Source: Virgibacillus phasianinus
Lineage (GTDB): Bacteria > Bacillota > Bacilli > Bacillales > Amphibacillaceae
Assembly: GCF_002216775.1 (NCBI RefSeq)
Contig: NZ_CP022315.1
Location: 992,001 to 1,056,000, forward strand
DNA: 64,000 bases
Direction: 5' to 3'
Shown here: positions 56,444-64,000 of the stretch, in pieces
Position numbering within the stretch: the stretch's first letter is position 1
How the letters are laid out: the number at the start of each line of letters is the position of its first letter
Notes under the pieces: generated by a model
What the model saw: the letters and a program-made list of their open reading frames with translations, nothing else
Databases searched by the model: none
What the model was told of the DNA's origin: nothing
Translations under genes and position numbers: made by a program

Positions 56444-57258
56444 AAGTCCTCCAGCAATTCCTCTTGGTTTAGGGCCTCGTTTGTAATAGGAACGCCCATT
56501 TGTTTTAAATTTTCTACTAAAATGGCCACAAAAGGTACATCCAATCCAATTTCACGAAGTTCAACTTTTTTGGAGAAGATTTCACGTGGGGTTGCCTCAT
56601 CCCAAATCACGCCTTCATTCATAACAATTACCCGCTCGGCCTGAACAACTTCCTGCAGATCATGAGTAATCGTAATCAATGAAAGCTGATGTTCCTTTTG
56701 CACATTGGATACCGTGCTCATGATTTCCTTGCGCCCTTTTGGGTCAAGCATTGCTGTTGCCTCGTCCAGAATAAGCACTTGCGGTGAAACAGCTAGTACA
56801 CTTGCAATCGCAACACGCTGCTTTTGACCTCCTGAAAGCCGATGTGGTTCTGTCATACGGTAATCCTGCATGCCAACAGCGGTCAAATTGGTCTCAATAC
56901 GCTTGATCATTTCCGAGCGTGGTACTCCCCTGTTTTCCATACCAAATGCCACATCATCCTGCACAGTTGTCCCAACAAACTGATTATCCGGATTCTGAAA
57001 AACCATTCCGACATCTTTACGAATTTCCCATATGGATTCTTCCGTTACCTGACGGCCATTAATGAAAATTTCACCCTCCTGCGGGAAAAGCAAACCATTC
57101 AACAATTTGGCTATCGTGGACTTGCCTGACCCATTATGCCCAATTATGGCTACCCATTCATCTTTGAAAATATCAAAACTGCAATTCTTTAGTACCCAGG
57201 GCGCCTCTTCTCCGTATCGAAACGATACATTCCTAAACTCTATCAATTTCTCTCCCAT
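56419..57258 (-). CDS. ecfA1: ECF transporter ATPase EcfA1
   Basis: 279 residues. Walker [10 protein letters not shown], signature LSGGQKQR, Walker [14 protein letters not shown] (Ala in place of the usual Pro after Glu, as in other EcfA1). First gene of the ecf-truA group, 247 bp after rplQ with a terminator between. Confidence 0.95.
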   Translation of the reverse strand: MGEKLIEFRNVSFRYGEEAPWVLKNCSFDIFKDEWVAIIGHNGSGKSTIAKLLNGLLFPQEGEIFINGRQVTEESIWEIRKDVGMVFQNPDNQFVGTTVQDDVAFGMENRGVPRSEMIKRIETNLTAVGMQDYRMTEPHRLSGGQKQRVAIASVLAVSPQVLILDEATAMLDPKGRKEIMSTVSNVQKEHQLSLITITHDLQEVVQAERVIVMNEGVIWDEATPREIFSKKVELREIGLDVPFVAILVENLKQMGVPITNEALNQEELLEDLWTLHSRT

Positions 57259-57439
57259 TAGTTCGTACTTCCCCCTCTAGCTCAGCTCAATAGTCATAGG
57301 CATTATTGACCGCATGCTGCTGTTACGATGAATATCGGCCTTTCTTTGGTTTTATTGGCCAAACTTGTATTTGTTCGGCCATTTCCTATTAACCGCTAAC
57401 TAGACTCCAATCAGCTGCCCAATTACTATTTCTACCTAC

Positions 57440-57488
57440 AAAAAAAGGGCTTGGCTTCACCTCGTGGAAGAGATTCAGTCCTGCCCTT
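57440..57488 (-). terminator. terminator after rplQ
   Basis: On the minus strand AAGGGC pairs with GCCCTT, with an inner CTTCCAC/GTGAAG helix, followed by seven T. It lies 18 bases after the rplQ stop. Confidence 0.8.
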
Positions 57489-57505
57489 AACGCGCAAAAG
57501 TTTGA

Positions 57506-57859
57506 TTATACTAGTTCAATAATTGCCATTTTTGCTCCGTCACCTTGACGAGCTCCTAGCTTAAGAACACGTGTATATCCACCTTGTCGTTCTTCATAGC
57601 GTTCTGCGATTTCACCAAAAAGTTTTTGAATAACATTTTCGTTTTCATTTGCTTCCTGATTATATAAGAATGATGCAGCTTGACGACGTGCGTGTAAATC
57701 ACCACGTTTGCCGAGTGTAATCATTTTATCTGTTACTGATTTTAAATCTTTCGCTTTTGCTTCTGTTGTTTCAATCCGTTCATGAATGATTAAATCAGAT
57801 GCAAGGTTGCGAAGTAATGCCATACGTACATCGGTATTACGACCTAACTTTCTAGCCAT
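57506..57859 (-). CDS. rplQ: 50S ribosomal protein L17
   Basis: 117 residues, [20 protein letters not shown] start and [19 protein letters not shown] end, as in all L17. Last gene of the alpha operon. Confidence 0.98.
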   Translation of the reverse strand: MARKLGRNTDVRMALLRNLASDLIIHERIETTEAKAKDLKSVTDKMITLGKRGDLHARRQAASFLYNQEANENENVIQKLFGEIAERYEERQGGYTRVLKLGARQGDGAKMAIIELV

Positions 57860-57905
57860 GGACTATCCCTCCCTTTTTATGAATATCTAAAGGTGTCTGC
57901 TTTTA

Positions 57906-58850
57906 TCAGTCGTCATTACGTAAGCCTAAGCCTAGATCTTCAAGTTTCACCTTAACTTCAACAAGAGATTTACGGCCTAAATTACGCACTTTCATCATAT
58001 CTTCTTCAGATTTATTTGAAAGCTCCTGAACTGTATTAATTCCAGCACGTTTCAAACAATTATAGGATCTAACCGAAAGATCTAATTCTTCGATTGTCAT
58101 TTCCATTACTTTTTCTTTCTGATCTTCTTCTTTTTCTACCATGATTTCAGCATTTTGTGCTTCGTCAGTTAGACCTACAAAAATATTCAGATGTTCAGAG
58201 AATATCTTTGCCCCTAGTGAAACTGCTTCTTCAGGGCGAATACTTCCGTCTGTCCACACATCCAATGTTAACTTATCGAAATTCGCAATTTGTCCGACAC
58301 GAGTATTTTCGACTTGGTAAGTCACACGTGATATTGGTGTAAAAATCGAGTCAACTGGAATAACCCCTATTGGCTGATCATCATGATTATTACCCTCTGC
58401 AGGACGATAACCGCGACCACGTTCAGCAGTTATTTTCATATGCAAGCTACCTTTATTGTTAATAGTAGCAATTGGAAGTTCTGGATTTAATACTTCCACA
58501 TCACTATCATAGGTTAGATCTGCGGCCGTAACTTTTCCTTCTCCCTGCACATCAATCTCTAGTGTTTTCTCTTCATCAGAGTAAATTTTAAGAGCTAGTT
58601 TTTTCAAATTAAGAATGATTGTTGTAACATCTTCTACAACACCTTCAATCGTTGAAAACTCATGTTGTGCTCCATCAATTTGAACTGCTGTGACAGCAGC
58701 GCCTGGAAGTGAGGATAGTAGGATACGACGCAAGGAGTTTCCTAGAGTAGTACCATATCCACGTTCAAGCGGTTCGACGACGAATTTGCCAAATTTGGCA
58801 TCATCGCTGATCTCTACTGTTTCTATTTTTGGTTTTTCAATCTCGATCAT
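57906..58850 (-). CDS. rpoA: RNA polymerase alpha subunit
   Basis: 314 residues. N-terminal dimerisation domain ([20 protein letters not shown]) and C-terminal DNA-binding domain ([33 protein letters not shown]). Its own promoter and a stem-loop leader precede it. Confidence 0.98.
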   Translation of the reverse strand: MIEIEKPKIETVEISDDAKFGKFVVEPLERGYGTTLGNSLRRILLSSLPGAAVTAVQIDGAQHEFSTIEGVVEDVTTIILNLKKLALKIYSDEEKTLEIDVQGEGKVTAADLTYDSDVEVLNPELPIATINNKGSLHMKITAERGRGYRPAEGNNHDDQPIGVIPVDSIFTPISRVTYQVENTRVGQIANFDKLTLDVWTDGSIRPEEAVSLGAKIFSEHLNIFVGLTDEAQNAEIMVEKEEDQKEKVMEMTIEELDLSVRSYNCLKRAGINTVQELSNKSEEDMMKVRNLGRKSLVEVKVKLEDLGLGLRNDD

Positions 58851-58885
58851 TCAACAAAACCCTCCTTAAAAACGTCGAAACCCCG

Positions 58886-58912
58886 GCTAGACATAACGGT
58901 CTAACCGAAATT
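58886..58912 (-). promoter_or_regulatory. stem-loop in the rpoA leader
   Basis: On the minus strand CGGTTAGAC, a 6-nt loop and GTCTAGCCG (one G-U pair), about 35 bases before the rpoA start. No T run follows; may be regulatory or stabilising. Confidence 0.5.
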
Positions 58913-59036
58913 CCCCAAATAGGCAGTTGGCGTTTCTGCACTACCCGTAAATCTTTCGTATTGTCTGCCGTTCATCGATGCTGATTGTTGGATGATAAAA
59001 AAGAATACACTTTATTAACGCTCCATACTTTTAGCT

Positions 59037-59065
59037 ATCATAACCCATTATAGACAGGGTGACAA
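59037..59065 (-). promoter_or_regulatory. internal promoter for rpoA-rplQ
   Basis: On the minus strand TTGTCA (59060-59065), a 17-bp spacer and TATGAT (59037-59042), 26 bases after rpsK, with a leader of about 185 nt. Confidence 0.6.
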
Positions 59066-59090
59066 ATTATATACGGTATAATTGATAGAA

Positions 59091-59480
59091 TTATACGCGA
59101 CGACGTTTTGGTGGGCGACAACCATTGTGAGGAACCGGGGTTACGTCACGAATAGCCGTTACTTCTAAACCTACTGCTTGCAAGGAACGAATTGCTGCTT
59201 CACGACCAGCACCAGGACCCTTAACAGTTACTTCTAGTGTTTTCATGCCATTTTCTACAGCTGCGTTTGCTGCTGTTTCAGCTGCCATTTGAGCTGCAAA
59301 TGGTGTAGATTTACGAGAGCCTCTAAATCCTAGTGCCCCAGCTGAGCTCCAGCTTATAGCATTCCCTTTCACATCCGTAATCGTAACAATTGTGTTGTTA
59401 AACGTAGAACGAATATGTGCTACACCAGTATCAATATTCTTTTTCACACGACGCTTACGCGTATTAGTTTTACGAACCAT
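59091..59480 (-). CDS. rpsK: 30S ribosomal protein S11
   Basis: 129 residues. [18 protein letters not shown] and the C-terminal [17 protein letters not shown] are universal S11 features. Confidence 0.98.
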   Translation of the reverse strand: MVRKTNTRKRRVKKNIDTGVAHIRSTFNNTIVTITDVKGNAISWSSAGALGFRGSRKSTPFAAQMAAETAANAAVENGMKTLEVTVKGPGAGREAAIRSLQAVGLEVTAIRDVTPVPHNGCRPPKRRRV

Positions 59481-59502
59481 TGATTAGCTTACCTCCTTCA
59501 CG

Positions 59503-59868
59503 TTACTTTTTCTTGTTAGCCATTGTACGACGCGGACCTTTACGGGTACGTGAATTGTTTTTGGTTTTTTGACCACGCACTGGCAACCCACGGCGATGAC
59601 GAATTCCTCTGTAGGACCCAATTTCAATTAATCGTTTGATATTAAGGGATACTTCACGACGAAGATCACCTTCTACTGTATATTCGTCCAATGCTTTACG
59701 GATTTTACCTAATTCATCTTCAGTTAAATCGCGTACACGAGTGTCTTCTGAAACGCCTGCTTCTTTAAGGACTTCCTGTGCAGTATTCTTTCCAACTCCA
59801 TAAATGTAGGTTAATGAAATAACTACACGCTTATCACGTGGAATATCTACTCCTGAAATACGTGCCAT
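59503..59868 (-). CDS. rpsM: 30S ribosomal protein S13
   Basis: 121 residues. [20 protein letters not shown] start and [19 protein letters not shown] near the end. 22 bp before rpsK. Confidence 0.98.
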   Translation of the reverse strand: MARISGVDIPRDKRVVISLTYIYGVGKNTAQEVLKEAGVSEDTRVRDLTEDELGKIRKALDEYTVEGDLRREVSLNIKRLIEIGSYRGIRHRRGLPVRGQKTKNNSRTRKGPRRTMANKKK

Positions 59869-59892
59869 AAGCTCAATGCACCTCCTTGTTTA

Positions 59893-60021
<129 letters not shown>

Positions 60022-60041
60022 TTATATCGGAGCTCTCTCGG

Positions 60042-60260
60042 TTATTTATAACGGTACGTAATCCGTCCTCTAGTTAAATCATACGGTGAGAGTTCTACTG
60101 TCACTTTATCACCAGGTAAAATACGGATGAAATGCATGCGAATTTTACCTGATACATGTGCTAAAACCGTATGACCGTTTTCAAGCTCAACTTTAAACAT
60201 TGCGTTTGGCAATGTATCCGTTACTGTACCTTCAACTTCAATTACATCGTCTTTCGCCAT
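60042..60260 (-). CDS. infA: translation initiation factor IF-1
   Basis: 72 residues, S1-like OB fold: [20 protein letters not shown] and RGRITYRYK at the end. Starts inside the last codons of the KOW protein gene (23-base overlap). Confidence 0.98.
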   Translation of the reverse strand: MAKDDVIEVEGTVTDTLPNAMFKVELENGHTVLAHVSGKIRMHFIRILPGDKVTVELSPYDLTRGRITYRYK

Positions 60261-60576
60261 CGTGTTGGTCTCCCTTCTTCAAATCAGTCACAACTTCATT
60301 GACAAATTTTGCTATGGCAAATCTCAACTTACCATTTGTGACACGACCAGTTTCTAGAAGGCTATTTTGGACTTCCGGGGAAATATAATCCATAACTTCA
60401 ATATGATTTATATTCTTTTTCTTTGGCCGATCATACTTTCGTTTTTCCCCATCTGCTAGCATGACATACCCATTGTCTACCATATTAATAACAACCGCAT
60501 ATTGTCCTATCTCACGGCCTTGCATAATACGAACAATTTGACCTACTTGCGGAATCGAATCAGCTTCGCTCAACAA
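60238..60576 (-). CDS. KOW-domain RNA-binding protein (YbzG/L14e-like)
   Basis: 112 residues from a TTG start at 60576 with AGGTGAT seven bases upstream. The KOW motif is [20 protein letters not shown], and the middle is basic ([14 protein letters not shown]). Matches the small KOW protein that precedes infA in B. subtilis. Its C-terminus runs into infA. In B. subtilis map lies between adk and this gene; here it does not. Confidence 0.8.
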   Translation of the reverse strand: MLSEADSIPQVGQIVRIMQGREIGQYAVVINMVDNGYVMLADGEKRKYDRPKKKNINHIEVMDYISPEVQNSLLETGRVTNGKLRFAIAKFVNEVVTDLKKGDQHDGERRCN

Positions 60577-60761
60577 CGATCACCTTCACTTAGGCTATAG
60601 TTTAAATGCTGCCTTTTTCTATAAAAAGGACTCTATTTATAAACAAGTAACAACCCGTGTTACTATACCAGTACGTGTTTTGTCGTTTCCCTGCGACATA
60701 TATTATACCTTTTAACAAATAGAAATGCACACATTCAGTGTAATTTATACAGTCACAATGC

Positions 60762-61439
<678 letters not shown>

Positions 61440-62732
61440 TTACTTTATAAAACCTTTGTAGTGCCGTTTTACTAACTGACTTTCCAGTTGTTTCATTGTC
61501 TGAAGCGCAACACCAACAACGATTAGTAAACTTGTTCCGCCGATTTGTACAGCGGTAGGTAAATCTGCCAAACCGCCTAAAACGATAGGTAGCACAGAAA
61601 CTGCAGCAAGGAATATCGAGCCTACGAAAGTTAGGCGATACATCACTCTTGTTAAATAGGTTTCTGTATTCTTCCCTGGACGAATCCCTGGAATATATCC
61701 ACCCTGTTTTTGTAAATTCTCAGCCATTTGCTCCGGATTAACCTGAACAAATGTATAAAAATATGTGAATGCAATAATTAACGCAACATAGATAACCATC
61801 CCAATTGGCTGGGTATAATCAAATATTTGTTTAACTGTTGCAGCAATTTCATTCCCTTCAAAAAATCCTGCAATGGTACTTGGTGCGATAATAAATGCAA
61901 TCGCAAAGATTACCGGAATAACACCTGCAGCATTAACCTTTAACGGTAAATGTGTAGAATGGCCGCCCACTGGTGAACGGTTCACAAGTTTTTTTGCATA
62001 TTGAACAGGGATTTTGCGTAATGCCTGCTGGATAAAGATAACACCAACAGTAACTGCAATAACAACTAACACAATCATAGCTACAATCACCACGTTGATA
62101 AACAATTCATCGCCAGGATCAATGAAATACTGGCTATATAATTGTTTTACCCCATTAGGAACTGCAGCCACGATACCAGCAAAGATTAGAATGGATATTC
62201 CATTGCCGACACCATTTGCAGTTATCTGTTCCCCGATCCACATTAAAAAAGTTGTACCACTTGTTAATACAATGGCAATAACAATAAATGTCAGAACACC
62301 GGGATTTTGAATTAATTGGCCGCCTGCCATTGCGTTAAACCCAATGGACATGGCGATTGCTTGAACAAATGCGAGCGCAACTGTTCCATATCTGGTGATT
62401 TGAGCCAGTTTTTTCCGGCCCATTTCTCCTTGTTTCTTCCACTCAGAAAATTTCGGTACAACATCCATTTGAAGTAATTGCATGATGATCGATGCTGTGA
62501 TATAAGGCATTATCCCCATTGCAAAAATAGAGAAGTTCTGTAATGCCCCACCACCAAATGTGTTTAGAAAACCAAAAACATTTTGTTGATTCATAAAATC
62601 AATTGCTTCTTTATTTGTATATGGCACAGGAATAAACGTACCAAGACGGAAGATGATTAACATTAATAATGTGAAAACTATTTTCCGTCTGATGTCACCC
62701 ACGCGCATAAAATTGGAGATTGTACGGAACAT
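61440..62732 (-). CDS. secY: preprotein translocase subunit SecY
   Basis: 430 residues, ten membrane helices. Start [20 protein letters not shown] and the conserved cytoplasmic loop GQGGYIPGIRPG-type segment (here KQGGYIPGIRPGKNT). Its start overlaps the rplO stop by one base. Confidence 0.98.
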   Translation of the reverse strand: MFRTISNFMRVGDIRRKIVFTLLMLIIFRLGTFIPVPYTNKEAIDFMNQQNVFGFLNTFGGGALQNFSIFAMGIMPYITASIIMQLLQMDVVPKFSEWKKQGEMGRKKLAQITRYGTVALAFVQAIAMSIGFNAMAGGQLIQNPGVLTFIVIAIVLTSGTTFLMWIGEQITANGVGNGISILIFAGIVAAVPNGVKQLYSQYFIDPGDELFINVVIVAMIVLVVIAVTVGVIFIQQALRKIPVQYAKKLVNRSPVGGHSTHLPLKVNAAGVIPVIFAIAFIIAPSTIAGFFEGNEIAATVKQIFDYTQPIGMVIYVALIIAFTYFYTFVQVNPEQMAENLQKQGGYIPGIRPGKNTETYLTRVMYRLTFVGSIFLAAVSVLPIVLGGLADLPTAVQIGGTSLLIVVGVALQTMKQLESQLVKRHYKGFIK

Positions 62733-63169
62733 TAGATCACCTCTGTCTGACCGCCCGCTGCTTCGATAGCTTCTTTAGCTGAAGCAGAGAACTTATGAGC
62801 TTTTACAGTAAGTTTCTTTTCAACAGCACCATTGCCAAGTATTTTAATACCTGCTTTAAGTTTGCTGACTACACCCTCTTCAAGTAAGAGTTCTGGTGTA
62901 ATTTCAGTGCCATCTTTAAATCGATTTAAAGCATCAAGATTTACTACAGCAAATTCTTTACGATGAATATTTGTAAATCCACGTTTAGGCAGACGTTGGA
63001 ATAAAGGCATTTGACCACCTTCAAAACCCGGACGAGTACCTCCGCCTGAGCGTGCCTTTTGTCCTTTATGTCCTCTTCCGGAAGTTTTACCGTTACCAGA
63101 AGATGTTCCACGACCTACACGGTTACGTTCTTTACGGCCTTCTGCTGCTTTCAATTCATGAAGTTTCAT
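62732..63169 (-). CDS. rplO: 50S ribosomal protein L15
   Basis: 145 residues. [20 protein letters not shown] start and the Gly-rich [20 protein letters not shown] typical of L15. Confidence 0.98.
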   Translation of the reverse strand: MKLHELKAAEGRKERNRVGRGTSSGNGKTSGRGHKGQKARSGGGTRPGFEGGQMPLFQRLPKRGFTNIHRKEFAVVNLDALNRFKDGTEITPELLLEEGVVSKLKAGIKILGNGAVEKKLTVKAHKFSASAKEAIEAAGGQTEVI

Positions 63170-63200
63170 ACGAGCACCTCCTCTTTACGCTAATGTGTAA

Positions 63201-63383
63201 TTAAACTTCTTTAACCGTCACGAGATGGGATACTTTGTTAACCATACCGCGAACGGCTGGAGTATCTTCACGGACTACGGACTGACGAATTTTTTTAAGT
63301 CCTAATGACTGAACAGTTTGCTTTTGAGCCTCTGCTCTACCGATAACACTGCGCGTGAGGGTGATTTCTAATTTTTTAGACAT
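63201..63383 (-). CDS. rpmD: 50S ribosomal protein L30
   Basis: 60 residues. [20 protein letters not shown] and [20 protein letters not shown] are characteristic of bacterial L30. Confidence 0.98.
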   Translation of the reverse strand: MSKKLEITLTRSVIGRAEAQKQTVQSLGLKKIRQSVVREDTPAVRGMVNKVSHLVTVKEV

Positions 63384-63396
63384 AGTATTTCCCTCC

Positions 63397-63903
63397 TTAT
63401 CCTAACAGTTCTTCTACAGACTTTCCGCGTAGTTTAGCAACTTCTTCTGCGCGTTTTAAGTTTGTTAGTCCGTTTAATGTTGCGCGAATCATATTAATTG
63501 GTGTGTTTGAACCAAGTGATTTAGTCAAAATGTCACCAACACCTGCAAGCTCTAAGATTGCACGGACAGGGCCACCAGAGATAACTCCTGTACCTTCTGT
63601 AGCTGGTTTCATTAATACATTACCTGAACCAAATCTTCCGTGAATCTCATGTGGAATAGTAGTTCCAACGATTGGTACAGTAATTAAGTTTTTCTTAGCG
63701 TCATCAACAGCTTTTTTAATTGCCTCTGGCACCTCTTGCGCTTTACCAGTACCAAATCCTACGTGACCATTTTTATCTCCAACTACAACCAATGCAGCAA
63801 AACGGAAACGGCGTCCACCTTTTACAACCTTTGCAACACGGTTTATTGTTACAACACGTTCTTCAAGATCTAATTTATTCGGATCTATGTTTGTACGCAT
63901 CAA
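63397..63903 (-). CDS. rpsE: 30S ribosomal protein S5
   Basis: 168 residues. [20 protein letters not shown] and [18 protein letters not shown], then the C-terminal [25 protein letters not shown] precedes the start. Confidence 0.98.
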   Translation of the reverse strand: MMRTNIDPNKLDLEERVVTINRVAKVVKGGRRFRFAALVVVGDKNGHVGFGTGKAQEVPEAIKKAVDDAKKNLITVPIVGTTIPHEIHGRFGSGNVLMKPATEGTGVISGGPVRAILELAGVGDILTKSLGSNTPINMIRATLNGLTNLKRAEEVAKLRGKSVEELLG

Positions 63904-63920
63904 TGTCCCTCCTTTATCAA

Positions 63921-64000
63921 TTAAAATTCAAGACCTGCCTCGCGGGCAGCATCTGCCAATGCTTTTACACGTCCATGATAAAGGTAGCCTCCGCGATCGA
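63921..64000 (-). CDS. rplR: 50S ribosomal protein L18, C-terminal end only
   Basis: The last 26 residues ([20 protein letters not shown] and a final GLEF) before TAA at 63921 match the L18 C-terminus. The rest lies beyond the window. Correct neighbour of rpsE in the spc operon. Confidence 0.93.
   Translation of the reverse strand, partial: DRGGYLYHGRVKALADAAREAGLEF

Noticed and set aside
55571-57258. Two adjacent ABC ATPase genes considered as a recent duplication
   Set aside because: They are the normal EcfA1/EcfA2 pair of energy-coupling-factor transporters.

Overview
The window is a low-GC Firmicute chromosome segment from an endospore-forming Bacillaceae. The rRNAs, the sporulation genes (pdaB, kbaA, gerD, salA, cwlD) and the S10/spc/alpha ribosomal region keep the Bacillus subtilis order, on the strands expected there. 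A mevalonate-pathway pair (HMG-CoA reductase and mevalonate kinase) and long intergenic repeats fit the Virgibacillus/Oceanobacillus/Lentibacillus side of the family. That genus-level placement is an inference.

Layout. (1) 1-2056: mevalonate kinase and class II HMG-CoA reductase. (2) 2256-3159: a six-tRNA cluster (Glu-Val-Thr-Tyr-Gln-Lys in transcription order) with its own promoter, plus a broken tRNA-Lys copy. (3) 3311-4254: one tiny membrane protein and decayed repeats. (4) 4255-9839: a complete rrn operon on the minus strand (tandem promoters, 16S, tRNA-Ile, tRNA-Ala, 23S, 5S, tRNA-Asn, tRNA-Thr, terminator) with both rRNA processing stalks visible. (5) 10015-14891: the sporulation block. 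(6) 15028-20640: an accessory stretch with three DUF948 paralogues, a YknW/YknX-like pair without its ABC transporter, a broken mscS and an 823-bp repeat element. (7) 20881-53020: a genomic island. (8) 53000-64000: rpsI, rplM, truA, ecfT, ecfA2, ecfA1, rplQ, rpoA, rpsK, rpsM, rpmJ, infA, a KOW protein, adk, secY, rplO, rpmD, rpsE and the end of rplR, all on the minus strand.

The island is the main discovery target. It is bounded by a 29-nt near-perfect direct repeat that is the 3' end of rpsI, and both ends carry a 20-nt repeat that looks like an integrase arm site. No integrase gene remains; an IS110-family element sits where one would be expected. From the left end inward it holds a DUF4062 protein, an abortive-infection-like protein, a complete type I restriction-modification system with an XRE regulator, a type I toxin-antitoxin locus that is too small for standard gene calling, and a transfer module (ArdC/zincin polyvalent protein, topoisomerase III, RadC-like protein, MobP2 relaxase with two accessory proteins). 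An ApeA-like HEPN defence gene lies inside the transfer module. No type IV secretion genes are present, so it resembles a mobilizable rather than a self-transmissible element.

The right half of the island carries a persulfide/sulfide-handling operon (DsrE, rhodanese, TusA-rhodanese, rhodanese-metallo-beta-lactamase, TusA, TauE, DUF302) with a CstR-type repressor. ATACCC/GGGTAT palindromes lie in and next to the operon promoter. Beyond it lies a TetR-controlled MMPL export operon whose transporter is split into two in-frame halves. Several pseudogenes (methyltransferase, TlpA-like thioredoxin) show this part is decaying.
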